This document shows positions 28,605 to 36,397 of a stretch of DNA of 64,000 bases, in pieces. A program made the position numbers and the translations under genes. Position 1 is the stretch's first letter. Each line of letters opens with the position of its first letter. The DNA lies in contig NZ_CP089981.1 of NCBI RefSeq assembly GCF_021389975.1, positions 3,249,501-3,313,500 on the forward strand. The letters run 5' to 3'. A model generated the notes under the pieces. That model was not told the origin of the DNA, did not search any database, and saw nothing but the letters and a program-made list of their open reading frames with translations. The DNA is from Fulvivirga ulvae (GTDB lineage Bacteria > Bacteroidota > Bacteroidia > Cytophagales > Cyclobacteriaceae).

Positions 28605-28849
28605 TGCGCTAGTTTTTCCTGAAGGTCAGATTGCAGGACAAAGGCACCCAGGAACTCTTTAACAAGCTTTTTCTTTTCATTGGAGAGGTTATTTACCTTT
28701 TTATACAGGGACAAAAGTTCCTTATCAGAAATATTACCTTCGGCCACTTCATCGGCAGATCCACTCATTAAATAATCGGTAGTTATATCCAGGGCGTTGG
28801 CCAGTTTAGAAAGCACCTGGGTAGGGTCTTGCCAGGCTTCTTTCTTCAA
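28601..28849 (-). pseudogene. 5'-truncated XRE regulator remnant
   Basis: An 82-residue frame beginning at a TTG. It matches only the C-terminal half of XRE regulators: the last HTH helix region (TQVLSKLANALDITTDYLMSG), then a helical tail ending VLQSDLQEKLAH. The recognition helices are absent. Upstream on the minus strand the sequence changes abruptly at a 12-base direct repeat, and beyond that lies RHS-derived DNA. The gene was probably truncated when a cassette was inserted or recombined here. It points opposite to all its neighbours. Confidence 0.7.
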
Positions 28850-28868
28850 CTGAAAACTTCAACTGAAA
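28844..28868. repeat. Direct repeat at a cassette junction
   Basis: cttcaactgaaa occurs twice (28844-28855 and 28857-28868), exactly at the broken 5' end of the XRE remnant. It may mark the recombination point that brought in the neighbouring RHS scrap. Confidence 0.5.
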
Positions 28869-28951
28869 GAAAAATTAATATATCTTAGGGCAGTGCTAAA
28901 TTGCCCTGATGGAGTTTTTGAAGTGGCAAAAGTTGTGCAGGTGCATACTAA

Positions 28952-29919
28952 GTGTTCTTTGATGATATGAATGTGGTGCTGACGGAGAGTAATGTAGTGC
29001 AGAAGGATGATTATAGGCCTTTTGGGCTGACTTTCAATAGCTATCAAAGGGTGACAGCGAAAGATAATGTTTATAAATATTCAGGAAAAGAACGAATAGA
29101 TGATCTTGGACTTGGATGGGATGACTTTGGAGCCAGAATATATATGCCAGAGATTGGTAAATGGAATGCGATAGATCCAATGGCTCATAAATACGATGTA
29201 GTTAGTCCTTATAACTATACACTGAACAATCCTATTTTGTTTGTTGATCCTGATGGAAGAGACAAAATATTTTCGGGGGTAACTCAAAAGGAACTTAAAC
29301 TGCTAGAGGGTATTATAAATCAAGGCTTGCAGGGACAGTTTAAGGCCCGTTTCTCAAATGTTAAAGGAAAAAAGGGCACATTAAGTTTGTCGCTTGTGGC
29401 CACAAAAGGTGGTGGAGATATTAGTAAAATGACTGATGAAGGCAAAGCTTTTTATAATCATTTAAGTGATGGGATTAGCGATAAAGAAAATAACACTGAA
29501 GTAGGTGTCGTTTTTGGTGAAGCTGATATTAAGGTAGGTGATTTTGATAAAAGTCAAATAGATATAGCAGATATTGATCAGTTTAATGAAGGTGGTAGTG
29601 GAATTGATTATAGTAAACCTACCAAGGTAAGCTAATCCATGAGTTAGCCGAACAACATGAAAAATCAAAAGGCAGAGGATATGATGCTTCTCATAGAAAA
29701 GCTGTAAGTGCAGAAAATGATGTAAATGGTAATACTAGAATGGGTAAGCGAGCGGCAAATGGAAAGATTACGGATTCTGAATTTTATCAAGGGACTAGTA
29801 ACATAAGGCAGTTTTTTAGAGAAAAAGATGGCTCCAAAACTTCGGTTATATATAAACATACTAGCGGTGTGATTAAGGTTCAACAGAGAAGACCTAAAGG
29901 ACTGCCCAAAAATAAATAA
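28952..29919 (+). pseudogene. Orphan RHS core with frameshifted HELAE toxin tip
   Basis: The frame opens without a signal peptide at FFDDMNVVLTESNVV, which corresponds to residues ~979-990 of toxin C. It then gives a full RHS core (YRPFGLTFNSYQRVTA, GARIYMPEIGKWNAIDP, NPILFVDPDGRD). A different tip follows. It reaches a stop at 29633-29635 (KPTKVS), but the -1 frame continues without a gap from 29632 as LIHELAEQHEKSKGRGYDA and runs to a stop at 29919 (QQRRPKGLPKNK). Restoring one base near 29632 joins both parts into one tip with a HExxE-type motif, typical of metallopeptidase-like toxins. It is a silent orphan tip awaiting recombination, or a dead one, unless the frameshift is a sequencing error. 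A lipoprotein gene starts 2 bases later. Confidence 0.78.
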
Positions 29920-29921
29920 GG

Positions 29922-30296
29922 ATGAGAAATTATAGGATTAAATATCTTGTTACAATTTTAATGTTCATCCTATTGTTAGGGTGTCATTCCAATCGATTAC
30001 TCATGAACGAATGCAGTATCTTTGATGATAACTGTGATATAGAGACATGTGAAAAGTTTCAAGACGCATTAATAGAAGTACAACTGTCTTATGATAACTA
30101 CCCTATATCACTATACAAAGTACAAGAGGCAATTACATATCTTGAAGAAGTTACGGGAATAAAAAGTAATGTAAATAGTTATGAAATACCTGTCTATTCG
30201 ACCAAAGATGAGATGTTGAAAGATATTCAAGCGTGGATCAAATGGTTTGAAGAAAATATTTGTAAACAGCCATCGAAAGAGGGAGGCTCTAGCTAG
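29922..30296 (+). CDS. Small lipoprotein, candidate immunity to the HELAE tip
   Basis: A 124-residue protein with signal sequence and lipobox LLLGC (Cys21). The mature part contains four further cysteines (NECSIFDDNCDIETC and ENICKQ) and a helical segment YSTKDEMLKDIQAWIKWFEEN. It starts 2 bases after the end of the orphan tip, the spacing of a toxin-immunity pair. A lipid-anchored periplasmic immunity protein would make sense if the toxin acts in the periplasm, as a metallopeptidase-like toxin could. No family name is known to me. Confidence 0.65.
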   Translation: MRNYRIKYLVTILMFILLLGCHSNRLLMNECSIFDDNCDIETCEKFQDALIEVQLSYDNYPISLYKVQEAITYLEEVTGIKSNVNSYEIPVYSTKDEMLKDIQAWIKWFEENICKQPSKEGGSS

Positions 30297-30316
30297 CACC
30301 GGAATAATTTAAAATG

Positions 30317-30345
30317 GAAAGTCTTGCAATGTGCAGGGCTTTTTA
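30317..30345 (+). terminator. Cassette terminator repeat, copy 2
   Basis: ggaaagtcttgca-atg-tgcagggcttttt is a variant of the same hairpin, placed ~20 bases after the lipoprotein stop. Confidence 0.75.
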
Positions 30346-30382
30346 CTTACCCATGACGTGTTACCAATAAATAGAGTATATA

Positions 30383-31150
30383 ATGAGAGTTATAAGAATA
30401 ATTGCAACTATTGCCGTTTTTATGATGTGTCAATCTAATGCATATTCGCAACTTAAATTTCCGAATATTCTATCTGAGAGTGAGAATTTTATAGTTATAG
30501 AGAACGGGTTTGTTGATTCGCTATCCACTGATTTTGATCTGACCAAAGTCCAATCTGGTAATTTCGCTATTGGCTATAATGGAAGCACTTATATTTTTAA
30601 TAGTGTAGTGTCAGGAGAAACTAATTTTTTTTTTATGAAGGAGCAAATAGGTTCAAGTAATGAGGTCTATGATAATCGTGGGGTTTTTATTGAAAATGAT
30701 AGCATTATTTTATACGTTGGTTTTAAGCTAAAAGGATCGAGAAGTGATTTTCTGCCGTATGCGGAAATTGACTTAATTAGGAATGGTGACTTTAACGAAA
30801 TCCACTCAGTAATGGTGCTAGATAAGAATCTAAAGACTAAGTGTATCGTATATTATGAGGCAGGAAAGGCCTTGTTTGTTGACAAACTATTTTATAATGA
30901 GGAAGGAAGGGTGAATGCGATATTTGCCGGAACTTCAGCAGATATCAGAAAATTGGACTTAGAGTTTAATATTTTAGATGGGTTTACAGATTTAACTAGA
31001 GGAAAAGTACCTCTTCGTGCAATCTCTCCTCGAATTCCTCACGTTAATCATGATTATTTTGCGTATCTCTGGTTATTTCAAGGTATTTATGAAAATGAGT
31101 TAAGTAATAGTAGAATACATCCAGATCTGTTTAATATATATAAAAATTGA
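30383..31150 (+). CDS. Secreted protein of unknown function
   Basis: A 255-residue protein with a signal peptide (MRVIRIIATIAVFMMCQSNAYSQ). The mature part is rich in beta-forming and aromatic residues (GNFAIGYNGSTYIFNSVVSGE, NDSIILYVGFKLKG) and looks like a beta-propeller or beta-sandwich. No motif is recognised. It lies in the AT-rich cassette region between two terminator repeats with no toxin fragment directly before it. An orphan immunity or cargo gene is possible. Function unknown. Confidence 0.6.
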   Translation: MRVIRIIATIAVFMMCQSNAYSQLKFPNILSESENFIVIENGFVDSLSTDFDLTKVQSGNFAIGYNGSTYIFNSVVSGETNFFFMKEQIGSSNEVYDNRGVFIENDSIILYVGFKLKGSRSDFLPYAEIDLIRNGDFNEIHSVMVLDKNLKTKCIVYYEAGKALFVDKLFYNEEGRVNAIFAGTSADIRKLDLEFNILDGFTDLTRGKVPLRAISPRIPHVNHDYFAYLWLFQGIYENELSNSRIHPDLFNIYKN

Positions 31151-31254
31151 TTTTAAGGCTATTATATTAGCTCTTTCAGTCGGTCGTTTTCTGTGAGGTG
31201 GCCAATATCTTTTCATACCATTGGTATGGGATAAATTTATGAAGCAGTAAAGAA

Positions 31255-31671
31255 ATGAGATTTTTTATAGCGTTATTGTTACTATTCTTAATTAGTTCCT
31301 CTGTTGTTTATGCGCAGAGAGAAGATTCTTCAGCATCAGACTCTGTTGATCATCATCATTATTTGGTTTATTTTGACCCGAACCCAAACGACTTCGTTAA
31401 TAAAAATTTAAGAAAGTATTTCACGAAAAATGAAAGAAAAAAATTAAGAGATGCAAGGCTGATCTCGGTCAATGCCGTCATTGACATAGAAGAACATGCA
31501 ATTATTAGACTTTATTCATCAGATTCGGTAAAAGTTAATGACCAACTTATGGAAAAGTTAATAAATATAATTGCGAATAACATAACTGTTTCGCCAAAAA
31601 AACTCCCATTTCAAGTCGAGGATAAAAAATATATGGAAAGGGTATTTTACTTAACTACCCATAATTACTGA
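31255..31671 (+). CDS. Small secreted protein of unknown function
   Basis: A 138-residue protein with a signal peptide (MRFFIALLLLFLISSSVVYAQ). A Ser/Asp-rich stretch and a DHHHYLVYFDPN segment follow, then a Lys-rich helical part and a beta-rich end (VNAVIDIEEHAIIRLYSSD). It resembles TonB-C-like or carboxypeptidase-regulatory-like folds only in general secondary structure, so no family is assigned. A cassette terminator repeat begins ~35 bases after the stop, as after the immunity-like genes of the island. Confidence 0.55.
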   Translation: MRFFIALLLLFLISSSVVYAQREDSSASDSVDHHHYLVYFDPNPNDFVNKNLRKYFTKNERKKLRDARLISVNAVIDIEEHAIIRLYSSDSVKVNDQLMEKLINIIANNITVSPKKLPFQVEDKKYMERVFYLTTHNY

Positions 31672-31707
31672 TACGTATGCCCATTCTGGTTCAAAGTATA
31701 AAATATA

Positions 31708-31739
31708 GAAAGCCTTGCAGTAAATGCAGGGCTTTTTTC
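31708..31739 (+). terminator. Cassette terminator repeat, copy 3
   Basis: gaaagccttgcag-taaa-tgcagggcttttttc matches the consensus best of the five hairpins. It follows the small secreted gene. Confidence 0.8.
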
Positions 31740-31811
31740 TATGAGCATCGGGAGAAGTAAGACTAATATTTTACTTTATTCTGTAGAGATATTCAATCCC
31801 CATCATTACTA

Positions 31812-31967
31812 AGGCTGTTGCTGGGGCTTTTTGGCGAAGCCAATAGTGGAAATACCTACGAGTAATCGACGTATAATGCTTTTAGCAGAGCGGATGATAA
31901 TAGTATGATGGTAGCAGGTAACAATGCGGGAAGCACTGTCCCGGCAGCTTATCTGAATAGGGATTAG
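31812..31967 (+). pseudogene. Degenerate RHS shell fragment
   Basis: Translation gives AVAGAF, one extra T, then GEANSGNTYE, a stop, and STYNAFSRADDNSMMVAG followed by NNAGSTVPAAYLNRD and a stop. This aligns with residues ~870-925 of toxin C (AVAGAFGGANGGNTYEQSTY...RADGAGMLVSGNDAG). One frameshift and an in-frame stop show it is dead. It is a scrap of an earlier shell gene left among cassettes. Confidence 0.8.
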
Positions 31968-31975
31968 GCATTATT

Positions 31976-32201
31976 TTTTCCTTGCGGTGACAATACTTTT
32001 GAGAGAGGTTTATGGTAAGGTAATTTCGAAAGCTGATTTAAAGGAATTTCTCAACAATTGGGTTGAGAAATAAAAGTGAGCAAGAAAAAAGGAGGAAGCT
32101 AAGAAAAACCTAAAACCGTTAATTAATTTATTAACAATTTTGATTCTCTGGAAGAAGGGACGTATGAATGGGATGGAGATGATTTTAATAAGGTAGATTA
32201 A
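31976..32201 (+). pseudogene. Remnant toxin tails
   Basis: Two short coding-like tails end at normal stops. One gives KVISKADLKEFLNNWVEK (stop 32071-32073) and the other NNFDSLEEGTYEWDGDDFNK (stop 32199-32201), in different frames. The second ends 8 bases before the following lipoprotein gene, the position a toxin C-terminus would have. No family is recognised. I infer they are remains of one decayed tip. Confidence 0.45.
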
Positions 32202-32209
32202 TTTTATAT

Positions 32210-32695
32210 ATGAAAAATATCAGTCTAATTTTTATAGTAGTACTTTCTGTTTTTTTATGTTGTACTCATGATAAGAAAGACATCAATTCGAAAAAGCCAA
32301 TAGCGATGGTTAATATAGAATTTGATTCAATATGTTTAGACAAGAAAAAGTTGATTGAAACAGTTTTAAATAATCCTGATCTTATTAGATATTCAAGGTT
32401 GAAAAACGTAAAAAAAGTATTTGCGGTTATTCTTATAGATTTTAATAGTGATTATGATGATTGCAAGTTACCTCCTTACATTCAAGGCGGTGATACTTTA
32501 GAAATTAAGAGTGAAAAGGATTCAGTGAATACGATGAACATACCAATTTATGAGTTTAAAGAAGTAAATATTGTTGGCGATTCTGCTTATATATATGTGG
32601 AATTTGATATTTCAGGAGCTATTGCTTATGGCAGTTTAAGTAGATTAAAAGGAGACTGGGTACCTGATAGCGCGTTTATTATGGGTGTTAGGTAG
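32210..32695 (+). CDS. Lipoprotein, orphan immunity candidate
   Basis: A 161-residue protein with a signal sequence and lipobox (VFLCC, Cys17 or Cys18). The mature part is beta-rich (KKVFAVILIDFNSDYDDCKLPP, DSAYIYVEFDISGAIAYGSL) with two extra cysteines. It starts 8 bases after a decayed toxin tail and is followed ~38 bases later by a cassette terminator repeat, which is the standard immunity position in this island. No family is recognised. Confidence 0.6.
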   Translation: MKNISLIFIVVLSVFLCCTHDKKDINSKKPIAMVNIEFDSICLDKKKLIETVLNNPDLIRYSRLKNVKKVFAVILIDFNSDYDDCKLPPYIQGGDTLEIKSEKDSVNTMNIPIYEFKEVNIVGDSAYIYVEFDISGAIAYGSLSRLKGDWVPDSAFIMGVR

Positions 32696-32732
32696 TTTCA
32701 GTTTGCAATGGTTTTGCCTAGAGGAATTACAT

Positions 32733-32762
32733 GAAAAGCCTTGCAGAGATGCAGGGTTTTTA
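32733..32762 (+). terminator. Cassette terminator repeat, copy 4
   Basis: gaaaagccttgcag-aga-tgcagggttttta is a diverged copy with a weaker stem base. Confidence 0.7.
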
Positions 32763-32770
32763 TCATTTAT

Positions 32771-32866
32771 GACTATAGACTCCAACTGATCCAGCATGAA
32801 GAAGAACAAAAAGAAAATGCTAATGAGGAGTTTAGTGATTGCGTGAAAAGAAGTGATTGTACATAA
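32771..32866 (+). pseudogene. Short toxin-like C-terminal tail
   Basis: The frame reads DYRLQLIQHEEEQKENANEE and then FSDCVKRSDCT before a stop at 32864-32866. It has no start codon or upstream domain and begins right after terminator copy 4. It overlaps the space just before the DUF4262 gene, as a cut-off toxin tail would. Confidence 0.35.
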
Positions 32867-32877
32867 AAAAGCAAAAA

Positions 32878-33309
32878 ATGACAAGCGAAGAAAAAATAGT
32901 CAGTGATATAAAATCTTATGGTTGGCACATTATCAATGTGTTTGAAGGAAGTGAGAGCTACCAATTTTCCTATACAATCGGATTATATAGAACATATAAT
33001 GTACCCGAATTGGTTATATCAGGTTTGCCTCGAGAGATAAGTTGTCCGATCCTGAGTCATATTGTTGAAGATATAAAGAATGGTAAAAGAATGAGTTCCA
33101 ATATGAAGTCAGTAGATTATATAGAAGGATACAGCTGTTACTTTGGTTTGGTAGATAAATCAAAGTATGCAGAGTACTTTGGGAAGGCTCTTTGGTATTA
33201 TAAGGGTAATAACTTTCCAATGCTACAATGTGCATGGCCTAATAGAGATAACCTCTTTCCGTGGGAAGCGGAAATGGTTATTAATCAGGATATTTTATTC
33301 AATAATTAG
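32878..33309 (+). CDS. DUF4262-like protein, candidate immunity
   Basis: The frame can open at a TTG at 32857, but the ATG at 32878 (MTSEEKIVSDIKSYGWHIIN) better fits the family, giving 143 residues. The segments FSYTIGLYRTYNVPELVISGLP and YYKGNNFPMLQCAWPNRDNLFPWE match DUF4262 proteins. These are small cytoplasmic proteins often found as immunity partners or near polymorphic toxins (family knowledge). It follows a toxin-like tail and has no intact toxin upstream, so it would be an orphan immunity gene. Confidence 0.72.
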   Translation: MTSEEKIVSDIKSYGWHIINVFEGSESYQFSYTIGLYRTYNVPELVISGLPREISCPILSHIVEDIKNGKRMSSNMKSVDYIEGYSCYFGLVDKSKYAEYFGKALWYYKGNNFPMLQCAWPNRDNLFPWEAEMVINQDILFNN

Positions 33310-33547
33310 AGTGCTTGTGAAATTATTTTTTTGTTTGGACATGGAGGCAAGAACAGACTCAGTCAGGGAAGGAAAGAAGGGATACCAGTGGCTACAGGAT
33401 GCAAGAACCTTGAAAATGCACTCAGGAAATGTTCCCAGCTGTCCTTAGTCTTCCGGTAGGGTGGCTAAGAACTTGTAAATGAAATAAAGTGTCTGTGACA
33501 CGGCAAACTAGAAACCTAGGAATTTACTTCCAAGATGAATTGAAATA

Positions 33548-33579
33548 TAGAAGCCTTGTCGCAATACGAGGCTTTTTTA
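33548..33579 (+). terminator. Cassette terminator repeat, copy 5
   Basis: ataagaagcc-type hairpin (tagaagccttgtcgcaatacgaggctttttt) with stem gaagcctcg/cgaggctt and a T-run. It lies directly before, and partly inside the open frame of, the RraB-like fragment. Confidence 0.72.
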
Positions 33580-33589
33580 CTTTACAGGG

Positions 33590-33878
33590 CCCTAAGCCTA
33601 GCGGCTTTAATTACTATGGGAATATCATTTTTATAGACTTTGACTTTAAAAAACTCCAATCCTTTGCCGAAGTATTAAAGTCAAAGGGCTATGATTTTGT
33701 AGATATTTTTAAAGCAGAAATGGAAGAAGGAAGTAATGTTCAAGAGTACTATTTACAAGTAGAAAAAGTAGAGAAACATAATGTGAATAGCCTAATGAGA
33801 AGAAATAATGAATTTTATGAGCTGGCTATTACTCAAAAGGGCATGTTTTATGATGGCTTTGATACATGGAAGCCATAA
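33590..33878 (+). pseudogene. RraB-like protein fragment, 5' end replaced
   Basis: The open frame extends back to a GTG at 33489, but codons ~20-31 are the terminator repeat, so the natural 5' end is missing. The protein-like part starts near GPKPSGFNYYGNIIFIDFDF and ends with KGMFYDGFDTWKP. The central SFAEVLKSKGYDF and the terminal YDGFDTW resemble RNase E inhibitor RraB-type domains, which also occur as immunity proteins in toxin loci (family knowledge). It is probably a truncated orphan immunity gene, joined to the terminator repeat by recombination. Confidence 0.5.
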
Positions 33879-34098
33879 ATTGATGCGAATAGATTGAGCT
33901 TGCCAACTGTCCATAATCTCAATAGCGTGGAAGTTACTCACCATCAATTAACGGTCGGTCTCTATTAATGTGAAATCTATTGTTTACAAATGTTTAATCG
34001 AAGTTACTACTATTGCTGAAAAGGCGTTATTTGCAAAATATTCAAATATCACTTTTTAGTTAATTTTTATACTTAAATAAAATTCAATTTATCGAACT
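33879..34098. other. AT-rich leader at the end of the island
   Basis: No gene is visible. The stretch contains agcgtggaagttactcacc (33924-33942), similar to the agcgcggaagtcacttccg sequence just before terminator copy 1 (28539-28557), so part of a cassette boundary may survive here. Confidence 0.35.
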
Positions 34099-35169
34099 AT
34101 GAAATTAAATGTGTTGGCTCTGATGGTCTTGCTTTTCTGTATTCATGTGGCGGAGGCTCAGGTGCAAAATGACAGGGGAACTGTTACTCTTAAAAATGGT
34201 GAAAAGGTAGAGGGGCTGATCCGCTACAGTTATGATGAAGCCGGTAAAGTTATAGTGGAGGCCGGGCAAGGAAAGCAAACCTACTCTCCAAATGATGTTG
34301 AGAACATTGTGCTGGAAAATGGACGAAGGCTGGTCTCTAAAGTTTATGATAAAGCCTCTGGGCAAGCTTTGATCCTTCAATCGATCATTGAATCTACAGG
34401 CATCAGTTTATACAGCGAGGAAAAGTCGGATGTGCTTAGGTATTATGCAGAGAAGGAGGGCGAAATGCACCTGCTGACCAATAACAAAGTAAAAGTAGTA
34501 AGAGACAATGTTCCGTATCACCGGGATGATAAAAAGTACATTGGCCAGCTGACTATTTTGATGTCGGACAGGCCGGAGCTGGTTAGCAAGCTGAAAGACA
34601 TTAAATTAAAGGAAGCCGACCTGATCAGGGTGATCCAGGCCTACAATCGTGGTGATGTTTCATATTTTATGGAGTCAGATAACTCCTTGAGCCGCCAGCC
34701 TAACTGGTTGTATTTTATGCAGTACTCACACTATGGTACTTTCCTGCTGGATGATGTAGTCGGTGGAGGCGGTATGGCCGGCTTTCAGTTTTATTTTGCC
34801 AAAGAGAAGCGCAGCTCCCTTAAGTTTGGTTTTAACCATTCCCAATACAAGTACAACGATGAAGAAAAAGCCAATGTATCAAGCATGAATCTATACTACC
34901 AGCTTGATGCAGTAAGGAAAGAAAAATGCACTTTATATTTTCTGATGCATCTTATTGATGTTTCGCATGTCACCACCAGTGGGGACAATCGTTTTATTGA
35001 TGATGGCTTTACAGTTCACCCAAGGTTAAGTCCGGGTATGGGCTTTGAGCTCAAAACGGGCTCCCGATTCGGACTATATGGTGAACTGAACCACGTTTTT
35101 CAGATGGATGCACTGCCGCTAAACTACAGCTTTGGCTTCAGGTATGACATTGGAGAGAGTGCGTGGTGA
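34099..35169 (+). CDS. Outer-membrane beta-barrel-like protein, unrecognised
   Basis: A 356-residue exported protein (signal peptide MKLNVLALMVLLFCIHVAEAQ). Residues ~25-110 form a small beta-rich domain (GTVTLKNGEKVEGLIRY). This is followed by a helical stretch and then, from ~215, alternating strands ending in a barrel-like pattern (YGELNHVFQMDAL, NYSFGFRYDIG). The type is common in Bacteroidota as outer-membrane proteins of unknown cargo. Base composition is back to the chromosomal average, so the accessory island ends before it. A strong terminator follows. Confidence 0.75.
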   Translation: MKLNVLALMVLLFCIHVAEAQVQNDRGTVTLKNGEKVEGLIRYSYDEAGKVIVEAGQGKQTYSPNDVENIVLENGRRLVSKVYDKASGQALILQSIIESTGISLYSEEKSDVLRYYAEKEGEMHLLTNNKVKVVRDNVPYHRDDKKYIGQLTILMSDRPELVSKLKDIKLKEADLIRVIQAYNRGDVSYFMESDNSLSRQPNWLYFMQYSHYGTFLLDDVVGGGGMAGFQFYFAKEKRSSLKFGFNHSQYKYNDEEKANVSSMNLYYQLDAVRKEKCTLYFLMHLIDVSHVTTSGDNRFIDDGFTVHPRLSPGMGFELKTGSRFGLYGELNHVFQMDALPLNYSFGFRYDIGESAW

Positions 35170-35191
35170 GTTTAACAAAAACTAAAGAAAA

Positions 35192-35225
35192 GAGGCCGCT
35201 TCAAAAGCAGCGGCCTCAGCTTTTT
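35192..35225 (+). terminator. Rho-independent terminator
   Basis: gaggccgct-N8-agcggcctc forms a 9-base GC-rich stem, followed by AGCTTTTTG. It terminates the outer-membrane protein gene and may also stop the convergent protease operon. Confidence 0.85.
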
Positions 35226-35292
35226 GTTTAGGAGTTATCTCAGGTAGGTACCGAATATGCTTACTTTGTTGAGGTAACCTTTTTTCTTTCCG

Positions 35293-36372
35293 CTACTCTA
35301 CCTTAGAGAAATTCGTCATCTCACAATTGTAATTCTTGATAAAGAAATCATCCATTTCATCCGCCTTGAGCGATAATTGCGTCAGGTTCTTTTTGATCTC
35401 TTCCCTGAAAGAAGTATAAAGATCTGAAATGGCTACCCTGTAGGAAATAAAGATCTGGTTTTGATAAATGCCAAGCTGATACGGCTCAACAGGATTGCTC
35501 AGCAAGTACTTCAAAAGAGCTTCCAGGTTTCCTTTAGGCAGTTTGTTTAACGGAGAGGTTGCATACAGGTAGTTTTTGTTATAGGTAAATATCCTGATCT
35601 GCGAGCTGCCCTGATGGAACTCCCAGGCTTCAACCCCTGATCTTGCCAGCACGGGATTGATACCAAGGCCGGAAATGGCTCCTTCTACAAACTGCGCCAG
35701 GTCGGTAAGTGGTATTTCGTCAAAGTACTTGAGGTCAATATTCACACCGCAGCTTGCACAGTACTCCGTAGGAGTGGTGATCAGCTCAGCACATGAGCTG
35801 CACTTCAATGCCATCGATTTTTCAGTATGCGAACTCACGGAATCCAACTCTTCATGTAACACTGCTGCAGGAATGGCAAACCCCATATTGTCAGCATTTT
35901 GAAATTTTGAAGTAGCTATACCTATCAAAGTTCCGTCAGCTGCTACCACCGGGCCTCCGCTGTTGCCCGGGTTGACAGCAGCATCGGTTTGAATGTAATG
36001 CTTGCCGGACATCAGTTGCCTGGGGGCAGAAACTATTCCTTCAGTAATGGTATACGGCATGCCATACGGAAAGCCAAGCACATAAACAGATTCACTGTGG
36101 CTGACTGTTCTGTCTGTCTGGTAAACCAGGGGCTGTGCATCAGGAGCTTCATGTCCGGACACCAGAAAAGCGATGTCAACATCAGGGTTAATGAAGATCA
36201 CATCGGCCAGATAGCGGTTCATTTTGTGGTCTTCTAGTGTAACCTGCCTGTTTCCGGCTATAACATGATAGTTAGTTACCCATATATTTCTATCCTTCAA
36301 TATGAAACCCGTTCCGCTTCCTTTGGAGGTAATTATTTTATATACGTTTGATTTTATATTTTCTATACTCAT
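35293..36372 (-). CDS. Trypsin-like serine protease with zinc ribbon and YbjN-like C-terminus
   Basis: A 359-residue protein without signal peptide. Residues 1-175 are a trypsin-fold S1C-type protease with a complete triad: His36 in TNYHV, Asp66 in DVDIAFL and Ser138 in GNSGGP. Instead of a PDZ domain, a zinc ribbon follows (Cys191, Cys194, Cys205, Cys208: CSSC...CASC). A ~140-residue alpha/beta domain ends with KADEMDDFFIKNYN. That domain resembles YbjN/type III chaperone-like folds, and its ADxxDDxFI motif recurs in the next gene. A cytoplasmic HtrA-like protease with these tails is unusual and suggests a regulatory or defence protease. It is the second gene of a two-gene operon, 25 bases after its partner. 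Confidence 0.85.
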   Translation of the reverse strand: MSIENIKSNVYKIITSKGSGTGFILKDRNIWVTNYHVIAGNRQVTLEDHKMNRYLADVIFINPDVDIAFLVSGHEAPDAQPLVYQTDRTVSHSESVYVLGFPYGMPYTITEGIVSAPRQLMSGKHYIQTDAAVNPGNSGGPVVAADGTLIGIATSKFQNADNMGFAIPAAVLHEELDSVSSHTEKSMALKCSSCAELITTPTEYCASCGVNIDLKYFDEIPLTDLAQFVEGAISGLGINPVLARSGVEAWEFHQGSSQIRIFTYNKNYLYATSPLNKLPKGNLEALLKYLLSNPVEPYQLGIYQNQIFISYRVAISDLYTSFREEIKKNLTQLSLKADEMDDFFIKNYNCEMTNFSKVE

Positions 36373-36397
36373 GGTTATCTAAATAATGGTTTGACAA

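Noticed and set aside
33167..33448. 93-residue frame overlapping the DUF4262 gene
   Set aside because: It overlaps most of a recognised gene in another frame and has no domain features.
28567..33579. Possible CRISPR-like array from the repeated hairpins
   Set aside because: The copies are 0.8-1.8 kb apart, vary in sequence, have genes between them and end in T-runs, so they are terminators.
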